Of a DNA stretch of 64,000 nt, positions 44,730 through 56,504 are shown piece after piece. A program made the translations under genes and the position numbers. The stretch lies in NCBI GenBank assembly GCA_034766995.1, contig CM068318.1:37496956-37560955 (forward strand), given 5' to 3'. The first letter of the stretch is position 1. Each line of letters opens with the position of its first letter. The DNA is from Acanthacorydalis orientalis (Eukaryota > Arthropoda > Insecta > Megaloptera > Corydalidae). The notes beneath the pieces were generated by a model. The model was not told where the DNA came from. It did not search any database and worked only from the letters and a program-made list of their open reading frames with translations.

Positions 44730-45262
44730 TTAGGTGTAAGAATTAATTCTGTACCTTTAAAGTGAATCAATAATAACTCGGTTTTGAATTGAATTATTTT
44801 CTCATCGTTTTATCATCGATCTTGAAGTGTAAATTTTAACAATCAAAAATACTATATATCTTGACCAAGCAGTTGACATAATCTTTTAAAATAGTAGTGA
44901 ACACAACGGGATTCGAAAGTAGCATATTAGGAATTCCATACTTTTCGCATTCCAGTAGAAAAAATGCTGCCGAAGCCGCCGAAATGATTTGATAAGCTTC
45001 TGATAAGCTTTGAAGGAAAGTGTTGTGGCGCATAAAATATGCAAAAAATGTTAAAACAGTGAAAGAGGTCCGAAAAATATTGCGAATTCGTCGACTCAAA
45101 GCTGAAATTATTATTTCGACAAGGAATTTGTCAGTTACCTGACAAATGGACCAGAATTATACAAAATAATGGGAAAATTTTTAGAATTGAACTGTGTTAC
45201 ATTTTCCGGAAAATATTATTTTTTTATATAAAAAAATGAACAGAATTAATTTGAAGATGTAA
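44730..45262 (+). mobile_element. Mariner family B, internally deleted, copy 2
   Basis: Opposite orientation to the other copies. The plus strand reads HIRNSILFAFQ-stop-KK, then NAAEAAEMI (mariner N-terminus), and about 130 bp on QLPDKWTRIIQNNGKIF (mariner C-terminus). The catalytic domain is deleted. It ends directly beside the family A element at 45265. Confidence 0.85.
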
Positions 45263-45264
45263 TA

Positions 45265-45808
45265 TTGGATTGGTAGGAAAATAATTCCGGTTTATGACCT
45301 TAAAATTTATATACATTTTTCCATTTGTGGTCCAGAACCCTTGGATGACTAACGCTTAACTTTTGTGCAAGTTCTTGAATTGTTGTGCGTAGTTTTGATT
45401 CAATTAACAACTTCTGTTGATCGTTATGAACTAAAGAACGTCGCCTTCGATCTTCTTCATCTTCAAGGTTCTCGTCCTCACTATGAAATTTTTGGAATCA
45501 CCATTGTACCATAAGTTTCATACCAGTACCCACACTAAAAGCATCGTTTAGTTTACAAGCAGTTTCTTCTGCTTTACCACTCTTTTGAACGCATACAAAA
45601 ATCCTCTTACTTGCTTCTTTTTCATTTTTAATTCAATAGTCCAATTTGAAGCAAAATTAATAATAAAACCAAAGTCGACGTTACTAAATACAGACCGAAA
45701 ATGCACTTTAAAATGATATTAACATGAACACGATGAAATAACACTTTCATTGGAAAAAAATGTGGTTAGAATTCAGAAAAAAATGCAGTTTGTTTCCTAC
45801 CAACTTAA
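45265..45808 (-). mobile_element. Mariner family A, HTH-only derivative, copy 2
   Basis: Termini are TTGGATTGGTAGGAAAATAA and the inverse of TTAAGTTGGTAGGAAACAAA. The minus strand encodes, with one frameshift and one stop, SGKAEETACKLNDAFSVGTG, KFHSGDENLEDEED and ELAQKLSVSHPRVLDH, then goes straight into the 3' terminus. It has the same layout as 25835-26408 and 61165-61718. Confidence 0.9.
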
Positions 45809-45884
45809 TAGTTCCCTTTTTTAAATGTTAATTTTTTACATGATCTAAAATGTTACTGTAGCTAAATTCATTGTTGCTAATGCT

Positions 45885-46490
45885 TTTTCACTCCCTTACA
45901 AACCAAATACATTTTTTTTCTAATGGTAAAGTTCAGTAATTGATTAATTATTTTATTTATTTTTCATTAATTTATCATTTTTACGATTGGTATCATATTG
46001 AAAAATCTCTCATTGTTTTCGGAGTCTAAATTGGTTGAATACATTTGAATTGATCTTGATCCAAATCATTGTTCTTTCAATAATTTATTCAATTAGGAAA
46101 GACCAAGTAATCACTAGAAGTTAAAATTGGTCAAGATGAAAAGGTTTGAGAGTGGTTGATTTAAGGTGATGTAACTGTCATGTATTTGAGGTATTTGGAC
46201 ATTTTTTGTATTGCCATCGTGCTATTGTTGGCTGTACATGGGGGTACAAGAGTCCAACAATCTTTTCCATGTGTTAATTTGTGTCTGTATTATTATTTGT
46301 TGTTGCTCTTCTCAAATAGTGAACATCTGGGTAAAGTTTCAAAAAAAAAAATAGATAAAAAGTTAGTTTATCGTAGTCTGAATAACAAACGAATTGTAAA
46401 TCTAGTCCATTGTCATTCTGAAATCATTTTGATAGCAATATCATCATCACTAAAGGGTTTAATACAGAAAAATCTTCCTGTCTGACAAGT
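45885..46490. repeat. Dispersed family D, longer copy
   Basis: Contains the family D core (45950-46030) followed by sequence similar to 41690-41860 (TTCTTTCAATAATTTATTCAA and AGAGTGGTTGATT). The plus-strand open frame 46180-46485 inside it has no recognisable domain and is probably accidental. Confidence 0.55.
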
Positions 46491-47096
46491 AAATTATTTT
46501 TCTAAAATAGTAAGTTAAAAATATCTTTCTGTACATCAGTGCTTTGAAGATGATGTCATCGTCGAAATCGTAGAAGTAACAATTCAATTAATCAATAATC
46601 ATTAATAAACATTTTTGATTATCAAGAATTGTGGATTGTATAGGAATGAATAATTCATTTCAGAAATATATATATATATATACATATATTATTTAGAGAA
46701 TGTTATCAAACTAATTTCGTATATTTCATCATTCTTACTCTTTTTTTTACATTCGAAGCAGGATAAAATTGAAAATATTTGATATTACTACACTATTTCA
46801 AATATTTTTAAACAATTTTTTATTTTTGTATGAAGGTTTCGTTCACATTTTTCTTTTTATTTGTATGTGAAATATTAGTGAAGTATAATACACGAAATAT
46901 AATGATTTGTAGGTTTTACAGGAAGTAAAGCACCGATTGTATCGAGTTTTATTTGTGATTTTTTAATATATGACTAATAAATTAATGTTTAGAATTTCCT
47001 GTTTAAATATCTTTTAACAAATAAACATTATTTTTTAACGTTTCAAAAATTAAATTCAAATTTAAATACAAACTAAATATATTCCCTCTTTTTCTA

Positions 47097-47099
<3 letters not shown>

Positions 47100-47135
<36 letters not shown>

Positions 47136-47162
47136 ATATAAATATATATATATATATATGTG

Positions 47163-47199
<37 letters not shown>
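47100..47199. repeat. (TA)n with GTGTATATAAA interruptions
   Basis: 100 bp of TA repeats. Another run is at 47784-47827, followed by a GT-rich word. Confidence 0.95.
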
Positions 47200-47324
47200 C
47201 TATTAAAGCCTCGATGTTAATTTTTATACATTTTTTATATATCATAAAATATGTACATTTCTATGTAAATAATATTTATTTTTAATGAGATATTTGTCTG
47301 CTACCGGATTTTTTTATTACAACT

Positions 47325-47359
47325 AAACCAATGAATAAAGAATCATTATTCATTGGTTT
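47325..47359. repeat. Perfect 14-bp hairpin
   Basis: AAACCAATGAATAA and its exact inverse, separated by 7 bp. A longer direct repeat (TTTTTTATTAC) flanks it on both sides. Confidence 0.9.
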
Positions 47360-47781
47360 AAACAGTATGATTTTTTATTACTTGCACAGAACGTGTTTGT
47401 CTATTTTCTTAAAGAATTCTTTTTTATTATTATAATTTGGAACTGTAAGTAAATCCACTTTCAGATAACTAATACCACAAAATTTCTTTAGCAATTTTTT
47501 TGATGATTCCGATGATAAGTAGACAAAGTTTGATCGACATGGAATGTGCTTTGGAAGTATATTGAGATTCAATTTTAATAGATTTGAATTAAAAACAAAC
47601 ATCTTACTTAATTATTGAAGAAGATTTTTCGAATATTATTGGATATATATATATGGAATTGGTAAAGAAATAGTCAGTATTTCTTTAATAGAATCTTAAA
47701 AAACAATCGATAATTGCTCACTGTTTATGCACATAGTTTTTATTAAATATCAAACAGATTCATAAAGCATTTAATTTTACT

Positions 47782-47830
<49 letters not shown>

Positions 47831-47999
47831 TGTGTGTGTGTTTTTTATATGCACCGTTATTTTAATGTAAGGAAATGTCACTCGTTCATTTTGAAGTGCC
47901 CAGCTAAATAATTACAAACGACCTGAAAAAAAAGTACCGAAAAAAATACAAGTAACTATTGAACGATCAAAACACAATTTTGACAATAAATATATAAGT

Positions 48000-48340
48000 G
48001 CTAAAGAAGCGATTACGGTTAGTTGTTAACGAGCAAAAGTCTTTGGCCGTCGTTGTTAATTCAAGGAGCCGCTTCTAGTTTCTCTTTCATAGTACGATGT
48101 TCCCTTTCTTGTCACAGTACGTATAAATAAAATGATTAATGACGATCCGGCTGCCATACACACAACACACACACACCACATAAATCTGAATGCTTTGTTA
48201 ATTGTTGAGAATTCAAAGCGTCGCCTGTGTCGGCCGAAGTCTATCTATTATACGTTATACGAAGAAGTTGTGCATTACACGCATCGTCTGCGATGATTAC
48301 GAAATTAAATGGCTACTGTGAATTTAAAACTAATTTAGGT
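48000..48340. other. Unique, less AT-rich segment
   Basis: About 340 bp without TA runs or transposon similarity, with words such as CAAGGAGCCGCTTCTAG and CGCATCGTCTGCGATG. There is no coding frame. It could be a regulatory element. Confidence 0.25.
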
Positions 48341-48504
48341 TAACATCTTTATGTTTCACATTGAAAAGAAAAATATACCAATGGTCGATAATTTAATTGG
48401 ATATACAATTATTACCTTTACAAGTATTTCTATTTCTTTTGAGTTCAACAGCACTGTTAATAAAGATATCAATGTGTGCGTTACATACATAAATGTATAC
48501 ATAC

Positions 48505-48545
<41 letters not shown>

Positions 48546-48899
48546 TAATTGAATATGAATTCCGGTATGTGTTGTAATTGTATTTAATTATATGAAATGA
48601 ATTGAATGTATAATGAATTTCATAAATACTGATGATTCTTCACGAAATCGTACACACATTACATGTATTTGAAATGATATAAAATATTGGAACATATTTA
48701 ATTTTTCAATTTTGTAAATGCTGATAACTTTGAAACGCAAGTTAAAGTCAGGAAGTAAACGTTTTTCTTCCACAAATGATTTCTGATTTTTCTCATAAGC
48801 CATCACACTTTTTCTGGTTAGAAATGTGCAATTAATTATTGATCATTTTTGATTGTTGCTTATGAGTATTTCGATAACGATTCCATCATATTTAGAGCA

Positions 48900-49105
48900 T
48901 TAGCCCATTCAGAGCCTGTGGACATAATTATGCACACTTATTTTGAAGTTTCATAATAAATAAATTAATTATTTGACACCAATTCGTCATATGTGTCATT
49001 AAAGACAAACTAATAATAATAAATAATAGTTATTTAAGGAATTACTTTCACAACGCTTTAAAATCATTGTGCATAATTATGTCAATGCTGAAAAACTATG
49101 AAAAA
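48900..49105. repeat. Possible MITE with inverted ends
   Basis: GACATAATTATGCACA at 48933-48948 is mirrored by TGTGCATAATTATGTC at 49069-49084, with weaker matching on both sides. Superfamily not determined. Confidence 0.5.
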
Positions 49106-49494
49106 TCAGTAAAAAAAAATAAAAAAGATATTTTTTACCTTAAAGTCCAAAACCTACATTCAAGAGAAGAATATTTTTCCTGACAGAATTAATTCAGGTC
49201 GGAATAGATTAAGATACAGAAAATTTTGAAAGTGAATTTGGCAGTGTCCGAACTGTATTGTGAATGTTTTCTGTATTTTTTAATTTTAAATATTAATAAT
49301 TTATGATAAATTATGTCTATATAGATTCGATATAGACATATATGTAGTCTATTTTTAATATAATTTTCATATTTTTTCAGTAACTTATCCTAACGGTCGA
49401 TTGAAAAGTCAGAGTTATGTCGGTAAAGAGATGTTTTTAAAGTTAGTTCTAGCTCGATTTTTTATGTCTTTTCAGCAAGTAAATTTTCAATTTA

Positions 49495-49964
49495 TTAGGT
49501 GTACAAATTAGATCAGTGTCTTGAATGTTCATGGAAAAATGAAATATATTAAAATTTACAAAATATTCCCTATTATTATGTATAACTTTGCTCATCTGTC
49601 GAGTAACTGACAAATCCCTTATCCAAAAAAAGGTGCCGGCGTTGAGTCGATGAAATAGTAATACATTTTCAGACTTCTTCCTCTGATTTATCGTTCACCC
49701 TCCCCCTCAAAGTTAAACAAATCATCAGACAGTATTTTTTTCAACTTGAATGTTAAAAGTACACAATGCATAATATGTTGCTTTTCGGACGCCATCGTAT
49801 TCATTACTGTTTTGTGAGGTTATGCCACCTGCTTGGTCAGGATATATAGTGTTTCTAAACGTTAAGACGGGTACTTCAAAATCCTAAAACGACGAGAAAG
49901 TATTTTATTTGAAACAGAGTTATGATTGATTCGATTTAAAGGCACTGAATTAATTTTTATACCA
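49495..49964 (-). mobile_element. Mariner family B, internally deleted, copy 3
   Basis: 470 bp, starting TTAGGTGTACAAATTAGATC and ending with the diverged inverse terminus. It is collinear with 38857-39361 and 53194-54286. Coding remnants are on the minus strand. Confidence 0.8.
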
Positions 49965-50448
49965 AATATATTTCTTCAGGAATTTATCATAGTGCCAGAT
50001 TAAAAAACCCATATTTTATTAGACAAAAAGATGTTTTTTTTTAGATTTAGATCGTGCTCGAATCTTGTTTGATGTCTTCTTGAATTTGGCGAACAAGTGA
50101 AAATCTAATAGTGATAAATCAGAATTTTGAAACGATACCGAAGAGTGATGTTACAAGAGGTTCCTTATGAGAGTCATCAGATATATTTCTCTTAATAATA
50201 AAAACCCACATTTTTCGTCATTTTGTCTGCAATATGACCGTCTTCTAGCGAATGTGGTGTATAAGAAAATTGTCATACTGGATATGTTTCGAGTTTAATT
50301 CATTAAGTTTTTTTTAGGTATTTTCATGTTTAAATATATTATGTTTTAAAAACCAATAAACAGTTTTTTTCTCTGTTTCTTTCTATTTTCATGTCAAATT
50401 TGACAGGCTATTACTAGTCATTGTATAAAATTCATATTCAATTCAATG

Positions 50449-50850
50449 TCAATTCAAACCTCTTGCAGAAAACAGTCTTTTAAGAGCAGTTTTATATGAA
50501 AGTTCGTGAAAGCAAAAATTGGCATTGCATCCACAATGGGCAACATTTCTATCAGTACGCTCGTAATATAAAACCCATAATGTATTAACCAATATAACCA
50601 GCCTCAGATTGAAGTTTTGTACAGACAAAAACGCCAGTGAGAAAGCTGTCTGTCTAGTAAAAGAACTCCATACATATCCTAAAATATATCTTTCACCTTT
50701 TTTCTGATCTTTTTTTGTGTATTTTGGTAGTAGGAAATCAGATAATGTTAAACTCTCTTTGATTATTATCTTTAAGTCGGTAATAGAACACTCATATACT
50801 TCCAAAAGCGATAAGTTCATCAGTAAAATACAGTAAGAGAGTATCTTCAT
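50449..50850 (-). other. Unassigned open reading frame, 133 codons
   Basis: Open from ATG (MKILSYCILLMNLSLLEVYE) with a hydrophobic start that could act as a signal peptide or membrane segment, and a Cys-His patch (HCGCNANFCFHE) near the end. No family is recognised. It has no TA-repeat content and is long for this stop-rich background. No splice partners were found. Confidence 0.25.
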
Positions 50851-51249
50851 TGGTATTCTGGAGTTCTGTTAAATGAACCATGAGAAACTGTTCACTTGGG
50901 GGTTATGAAAAATGCTCTGATTCTTTTCTAAATTCTCCATTTAATAAAACCATTAAATTGTTTGTTAAATGCGAGGCGTGGGGCTTTTATTCTAGGCAAT
51001 AGTTTGTGAAGAGGCTTAAGGATTAGACGGGTACACCACAGAAGGTTAAAGAGACATATTTATTTACTCGAATTACCTTTGACTCTTTGTTTTATCTACC
51101 TTAAAAGACTTGATAAATATTTTGAAAAATAGGATGAATATATGTCTATATTAAACTCATATGTAATTTACTGTAAATTGTTTATACACAAAATTAAAAA
51201 TCTTCACTTTCGGCCATTATTTTTCTATATTTTACTAAATAAAAAATTA

Positions 51250-51530
51250 CAAAAAAATCACTTAATGAATGTTTGCATATTTGTCAATTGTCTGCTTATT
51301 GTTGAATATTTTCAAATGAATTGACTTAAATTAGTTCGGTAGGAAAAAAATTGCGGTTTTTATATGAATTTGTAGGTCATAAACCATAACAATTTTTCTA
51401 CTGAACTAATAGTGTCCAATTTTTTTAAAAATGAGAATCACTTGATAAATGTTTTCATACTTTGTCACTTCTCTACTTGTTGTTGAATATTTTCAGGTTA
51501 ATTGACTTAATAGTACGCTATTTTTTTAAA
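51250..51530. repeat. Local duplication, one copy interrupted
   Basis: 51250-51330 plus 51410-51430 corresponds to 51425-51530 (shared TTGTTGAATATTTTCA and AATTGACTTAA). The 79-bp miniature interrupts the first copy only. Confidence 0.85.
51331..51409 (+). mobile_element. 80-bp mariner miniature (family A), copy 3, with empty site
   Basis: It starts TTAGTTCGGTAGGAAAAAAA and ends CAATTTTTCTACTGAACTAA. The flanks TTGACTTAAA / TAGTGTCCAATTTTTTTA occur unoccupied at 51502-51528 (TTGACTTAATAGTACGCTAT) in a diverged local duplicate. This confirms insertion at TA. Confidence 0.9.
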
Positions 51531-53193
51531 AATGAATTCTAAAATGTTGTTAAATATTTAGTAATATGCAGGTTCTGTATTAAGAAAAAATGTATTTTGT
51601 CGAACAAATACAGAAAACTGGTAGGAATAATAAATTTCATTGAATATATTTATTAGTTAGCAATTGTAAATAATGTACATTTAAAAAAATGTTTGTATGT
51701 TATATTTTTATTAGAAAATTACATATAATTTTAATATTCAAATAAAAAAATCGAATTATCTCATTCGTTTTACAAAATTATTTCATTTTCAAAGATTGAG
51801 AATTTATACACTGCGATATTATACCATAATTCAGGTATATTTTCATACTAAATGTTTTAGCATATTTAAACAATTTAATTATATATTTTATTATTAAATT
51901 ATTACATGAATGTTTTAATCATTGTTGTTTAATCTTTGGAAAAATTAACGCAATCTATCGTTGTTCTTAAAGATCTAAATTTATGAAGAACAGATTTTTA
52001 GAGGTTAAGGATGTAAAAGGAATATTCTAGAAAATTAAATTTGAAGTATTTTTTTGGTATTTTGTTAGTCAGGAGGTGTTATGAATTATATATATAGTTA
52101 TTTGCAGTTTGGTTTCTTTGGATTAGTTTTGAAGCAGCTATAATCGGTTTCTACTCTTAAGTATTCTTCTGATAGTTTGATGTATACTGTTTTTAATTTT
52201 TTTATGTTTAAATAATTATATAATTAATGAGAATATCGTTTTATATGAACAATATATTTTATTGTATGTATGAAATATATTTTTTTAACAAATAAGATTG
52301 TATTTTATGGCCATAAAAATATTAAGTGTCTATTTCAGTATCTTCTAACATATATCAATATATAACTTTTTAAATTTTATCCCCTATAATTTTTATCTCC
52401 TGTTATGAAAGCAGGTGTACAGTGCATGATAATATCAACACACTTTTTATACGTAACGTATGGTTCATAGTTTTTGCTATAATTACTTTCATGTTTTAAT
52501 TAAGAAGGAACTTTTAATACTCTAAACAAATATTGATGAATAAATTTATAAAAAAGTTGTACTTGAGCGACTATCATGAAGGATGAATGAATGAGTTGTG
52601 GGTTTATGAACTGGTATACAATTATTATTGCATAAAAACAATTATTAATTTCGATAGAATTGTAAAACATCCTTAAAAACGAAATAAAAAGCTGGATAGT
52701 ATATCACGTTTTATTTAAATTGAACACAAATGTTTCATTAAATCACCTTTTTTATTACTTGTAAGATTAAATCTTTAAGAAGTTAGTGGTTCGTTTATTT
52801 TGCTGTAAGTATTTTTTATTGTTATTCAAAGTTTTTATAACGCAGATTTTTATCTTCGCACGGAAAATTAATAAGCGGAAAACGGTATAGATTATATGAC
52901 AACTATCGTTTGGAAATAGAGTTATCTGTAAAGAATAAAAGTTTATAAGATAGTAAAAGTAAAAATTAAGACAGTCACATACCATAAACTAAAGCAGTAC
53001 ATACATATTTTTAAATTAATTTCAAGCAATTATAACTTGTTTTAATTCAGTCTATTTGTTATTTTGAACGAAAATTATAACCATTAATTTGATTTAATTG
53101 AGGGTAAAGAACAACAATAATTAGAATTATGATTGAATTTCTACTCGTCTATCCAGTATATTTATATTTAGATTTGTACGTTTTGCTATTATA

Positions 53194-54049
53194 TTAGGGG
53201 TACAAATTAATTCGGTGTCTTTTTTATAGAAAATTAATGTTTATTTACAAAAGATAGAAACACATTTCAATTCTCAAAATATCCTGCATTATTTTATATA
53301 ACTTTGCTCCATCTGTCCCGTAACTGACGAATCTTTTGCAAAAAAAATATGGCGGCTTTGAATCGATGAATTTGTGATACATTTTTGGATATCTTTCCCC
53401 TTTTTTCATTTTTGCATGTTCTTGCGTCACAATATCACTCTCCAAAGTTGAAAAAATCATTCCTGTGGCTTCGGCGCCATTTTTTTCAATTGGAATGCAA
53501 AAAGTATGCAATGTTTAACGTGCTGGTTTTCAGAACCCATCATATTCTATTATTTTGTGAAGTTATACCAACTGATTGGTCATAATATAAAGTATTTTTA
53601 AATATTAAGGTTGATACTCACCGGCGGTATCGACCTTATCTGTCGATGCGTGCCCTAAAATCACAAATAATAATAATTAACATTCAGGGATGAATTTACA
53701 CAAAGTGCCAACTTAAGTGGTCCACCAATCAAATAACACCCCTTCCCCCTCAAATTTTGTCCAAATGAATTAAGAGAAATCCGTGACAGTTGGTAATTTT
53801 GAGAATATTTCTACAGAAAAAAATGTAATGATCACTAAAAAATTTTCCATTCTATAATTTATTTAAAAAATGCAAATTGACATATGGTAAATAGACCATA
53901 TAATATACATTATATTTTTAAAAAAAATGAACTAAGAAACTTTTCCATGTTACCTGTTTCAAAAAGTTTTGGGTCTTACTTTTCTGGTAGCGAATTTTAT
54001 AATTAAACTATTCACAATCTATGAATAGAAGTAATTCTGATTGTACATG

Positions 54050-54115
<66 letters not shown>

Positions 54116-54286
54116 CATCAAAATTTGCCGCTTTTCAAAATGTGCTGGTCAGTGGCCCATGTTGCCTCTATCGAAATCCTATGCTGTTGACACTTTAAAA
54201 TCATAAAACTACTAGAAAATATTTTAATTTAAAACAGAGTAATGATTGATTCAATTTAAGAACACATGATTAATTTTTACACCTAA
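53194..54286 (-). mobile_element. Mariner family B, copy 4, split by a 567-bp insertion
   Basis: The outer ends are TTAGGGGTACAAATTAATTC and the inverse of TTAGGTGTAAAAATTAATCA. The minus strand of the left part reads IPIEKNGAEATGMI and FVSYGTDGAKLYKIM, decayed mariner termini in two frames. The element is interrupted at 53618-54184. Confidence 0.85.
53618..54184. mobile_element. Unclassified insertion with 8-bp duplication
   Basis: The interrupted mariner B sequence is GTTGATAC (53610-53617) on the left and GTTGACAC (54185-54192) on the right, an 8-bp duplication with one mismatch. The insert has no clear terminal repeats and carries a TA run at 54050-54116. Confidence 0.6.
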
Positions 54287-54967
54287 TAGTACATTAGAAT
54301 AATAAAGAGTGAAAACTTGAAATTCTAATAAATACATTTAACCTGAATATGGCTTAAGAATTCAAATTGTGAGAAGTAAATAACAATTAAAATAATATTT
54401 TAAAGGAATATGAAAGAATGGATTAAATAATAATTAGATTTATTAAACTTTAGCCATTTATAACTTACTTTGTATAATTTTCTTTTTACATTTATCCCAT
54501 TTTTATAATGTTTATTATAAAAATATTGTTCTTTTTTTGTTAAAAAAAAATAATACAGTTTTAAATTGTGATATGCAATCTGGGTAACTATTTTTACCTT
54601 TCTATATGGCTTTGTATTTTCTGATAGCAAATAAGGTGTAGTTAAATTCACTTCCACAAATTAATTTCTCATTCCTCCTAAAAAACTACAAAAAACGTTT
54701 CTAATCAAAAATTTTTAATAAAAGTGATTAACATCATCTTTGATTCTTCCTTATGCGCATTTCAATAAAGATGCAATCTTCATAGAGCGACGGTATAGAA
54801 AAATGTGTACGATAATTTAAGAATAAACATAATTTAATTTTTAATGAGACAGTGAAAAATTCATTTATGAAATTTAAATTATAAATCAAATTTCAATTTC
54901 ACTGATCTCATTCAGTTATTAAAAATCAATCAGATAATATTTTATATTCTATTTACATATATTTAGC

Positions 54968-54970
<3 letters not shown>

Positions 54971-55022
<52 letters not shown>
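54971..55022. repeat. (TA)n then (GT)n
   Basis: TA run followed by a short GT run. Confidence 0.95.
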
Positions 55023-55036
<14 letters not shown>

Positions 55037-55708
55037 ATACCAATGCAAAATATCAAGGTAATATGCATTCAGGTATTGAATTATGACTAATAATAATTAT
55101 TTATTGAATGTGTGAAACTTACAATAAGTCACATTTGCCAAGAACTGCATCATAACAATTTTTACATGATTTCAAACTTGTTCAGATTGAAGATAGGCTA
55201 CTTTCGTTAGAACATAAAGTCGTTCTAATGCAGCATTACAAAGATTAAAAATTGTGTAGTTTATTTTCACAAATATATTATTTCCTATATCCCGCAACAC
55301 AGGTCAGGACTCTAATTTTTACTAATTTTTTTCGGATAAAATATATGGTTCCTAAATGCCAGACTCGTTGAATTTTCACAGTTTGTGCAGATATCGGAGC
55401 GCTGTTGATTGTGAGATCTCTGTTTTATCAACTAACGTATTGTAAATTTAGGGTCAACATCCACGGTGGTGGTGAAATCAAACTCTGAGTAATCTGAAAA
55501 CCTTCCTTATCCTTCAGAGCTTGAATTTTCTTGAACGTTTTTTTTTAAATCAACTTTGATACTCTCTGATAGATAAACACCCTTTCCTGTACAAATTTTG
55601 AATATTTTTTGTATCTATAATTGCACTGTTCTTTTTTTTAATTCGTACAAAATTATATGTCTTAAATGCACATGGTAAATAAGTTATTTGGTTTTTAAAA
55701 CTAAATTT

Positions 55709-56504
55709 ATATTAAAAATCCAAATCAAATCAAAATCAAAAAGAATTTTATTGTTAAGCATTGAATATGTAGTAACAAAACATGTAACAGATTACTAAGT
55801 TTAACAAGTTTGTGGACACTATCTTAGCTGTGAGGCATTTAAGATGCGTTTGACCAAAGTTAAGCTAGTAAACCACTAAAACTAGCCTAGCTCTTAACTA
55901 TTTGAATTATTTTAAAGTTCTGCAATTTTATTTTATTGTTTGTCAAGTTCAAGGTGCCGGAAAAAATTTCAAAAATCGACTAGATCACACTTATGAACTA
56001 AAAACTAAAATTAAAACTAAAACTAGAACTTATCTACACTTAACACTAAGAGCGGGTGTTATACCTGATGTTCAATTTATGAGTGAGCTTCACTGATTTC
56101 ACTACACTAGTGTTCACAGGCACTGATGTCGTGATTGAGTTGTACACTTTGTCATTTTGTGACTTAGCACTGTGCTAAGTGACAGTGCCAGTGAAAACTG
56201 TTTTCACTGGCACTGTCTTGTGTATATGCAATTTAATTTTTTCACTGGTTTCACAGGAAGCAGTGTCGAAATTTGATAAGGGCACTCGCCTTGTCGCGTG
56301 GATCGCTGAGTCGATCCAGTTTTGCATTTAGGGCGCGGAGGTCCTCCGTGATTTTTTTAATGTCAATCCGCCTGTGGAGTCCCTCCAGGTCGTCCATGAG
56401 AACGACCAGGTCGCTGACTCCAACAGCGGAGTTTATCGCGGTTTGTGTCTTTGCTGCAAGTGGTTCGCGTCGGAGCGATGTGCAGGTCATATTAAAAATC
56501 CAAA
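55709..56504 (-). mobile_element. Retroposon with 16-bp target-site duplication
   Basis: An identical 16-bp word, ATATTAAAAATCCAAA, stands at 55709-55724 and 56489-56504. The 764 bp between read on the minus strand as a non-LTR insert: its 5' part is an open frame from 56490 to 56251 (79 codons, including LVVLMDDLEGLHRRIDIKKI, coiled-coil-like), and the 3' end has AATAAAATTC followed by a TTTTGA-type repeated tail. The ATG borrows its A and T from the target site, so the frame is a 5'-truncated C-terminus, not a gene start. GC of the coding part is about 55%, unlike the surroundings. The LINE clade is not identified. Confidence 0.85.
56162..56217 (-). repeat. Two adjacent perfect hairpins in the retroposon 3'UTR
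   Basis: 56162-56180 is a 9-bp perfect stem (ACTTAGCAC) with a 1-base centre. 56181-56217 is a 17-bp perfect stem (GACAGTGCCAGTGAAAA) with a 3-base loop. They touch without a gap and lie 34 bp after the stop codon of the truncated frame. Confidence 0.95.

Noticed and set aside
44836..45099. Minus-strand open frame of 87 codons
   Set aside because: It is antisense to the mariner B remnant, whose coding pieces are on the plus strand.
47378..47602. Minus-strand open frame of 74 codons
   Set aside because: Low-complexity Lys/Asn/Leu composition and no recognised motif; likely chance.
53245..53511. Minus-strand open frame of 88 codons as a host gene
   Set aside because: It is the fused N/C-terminal mariner B remnant, covered by the mobile-element entry.
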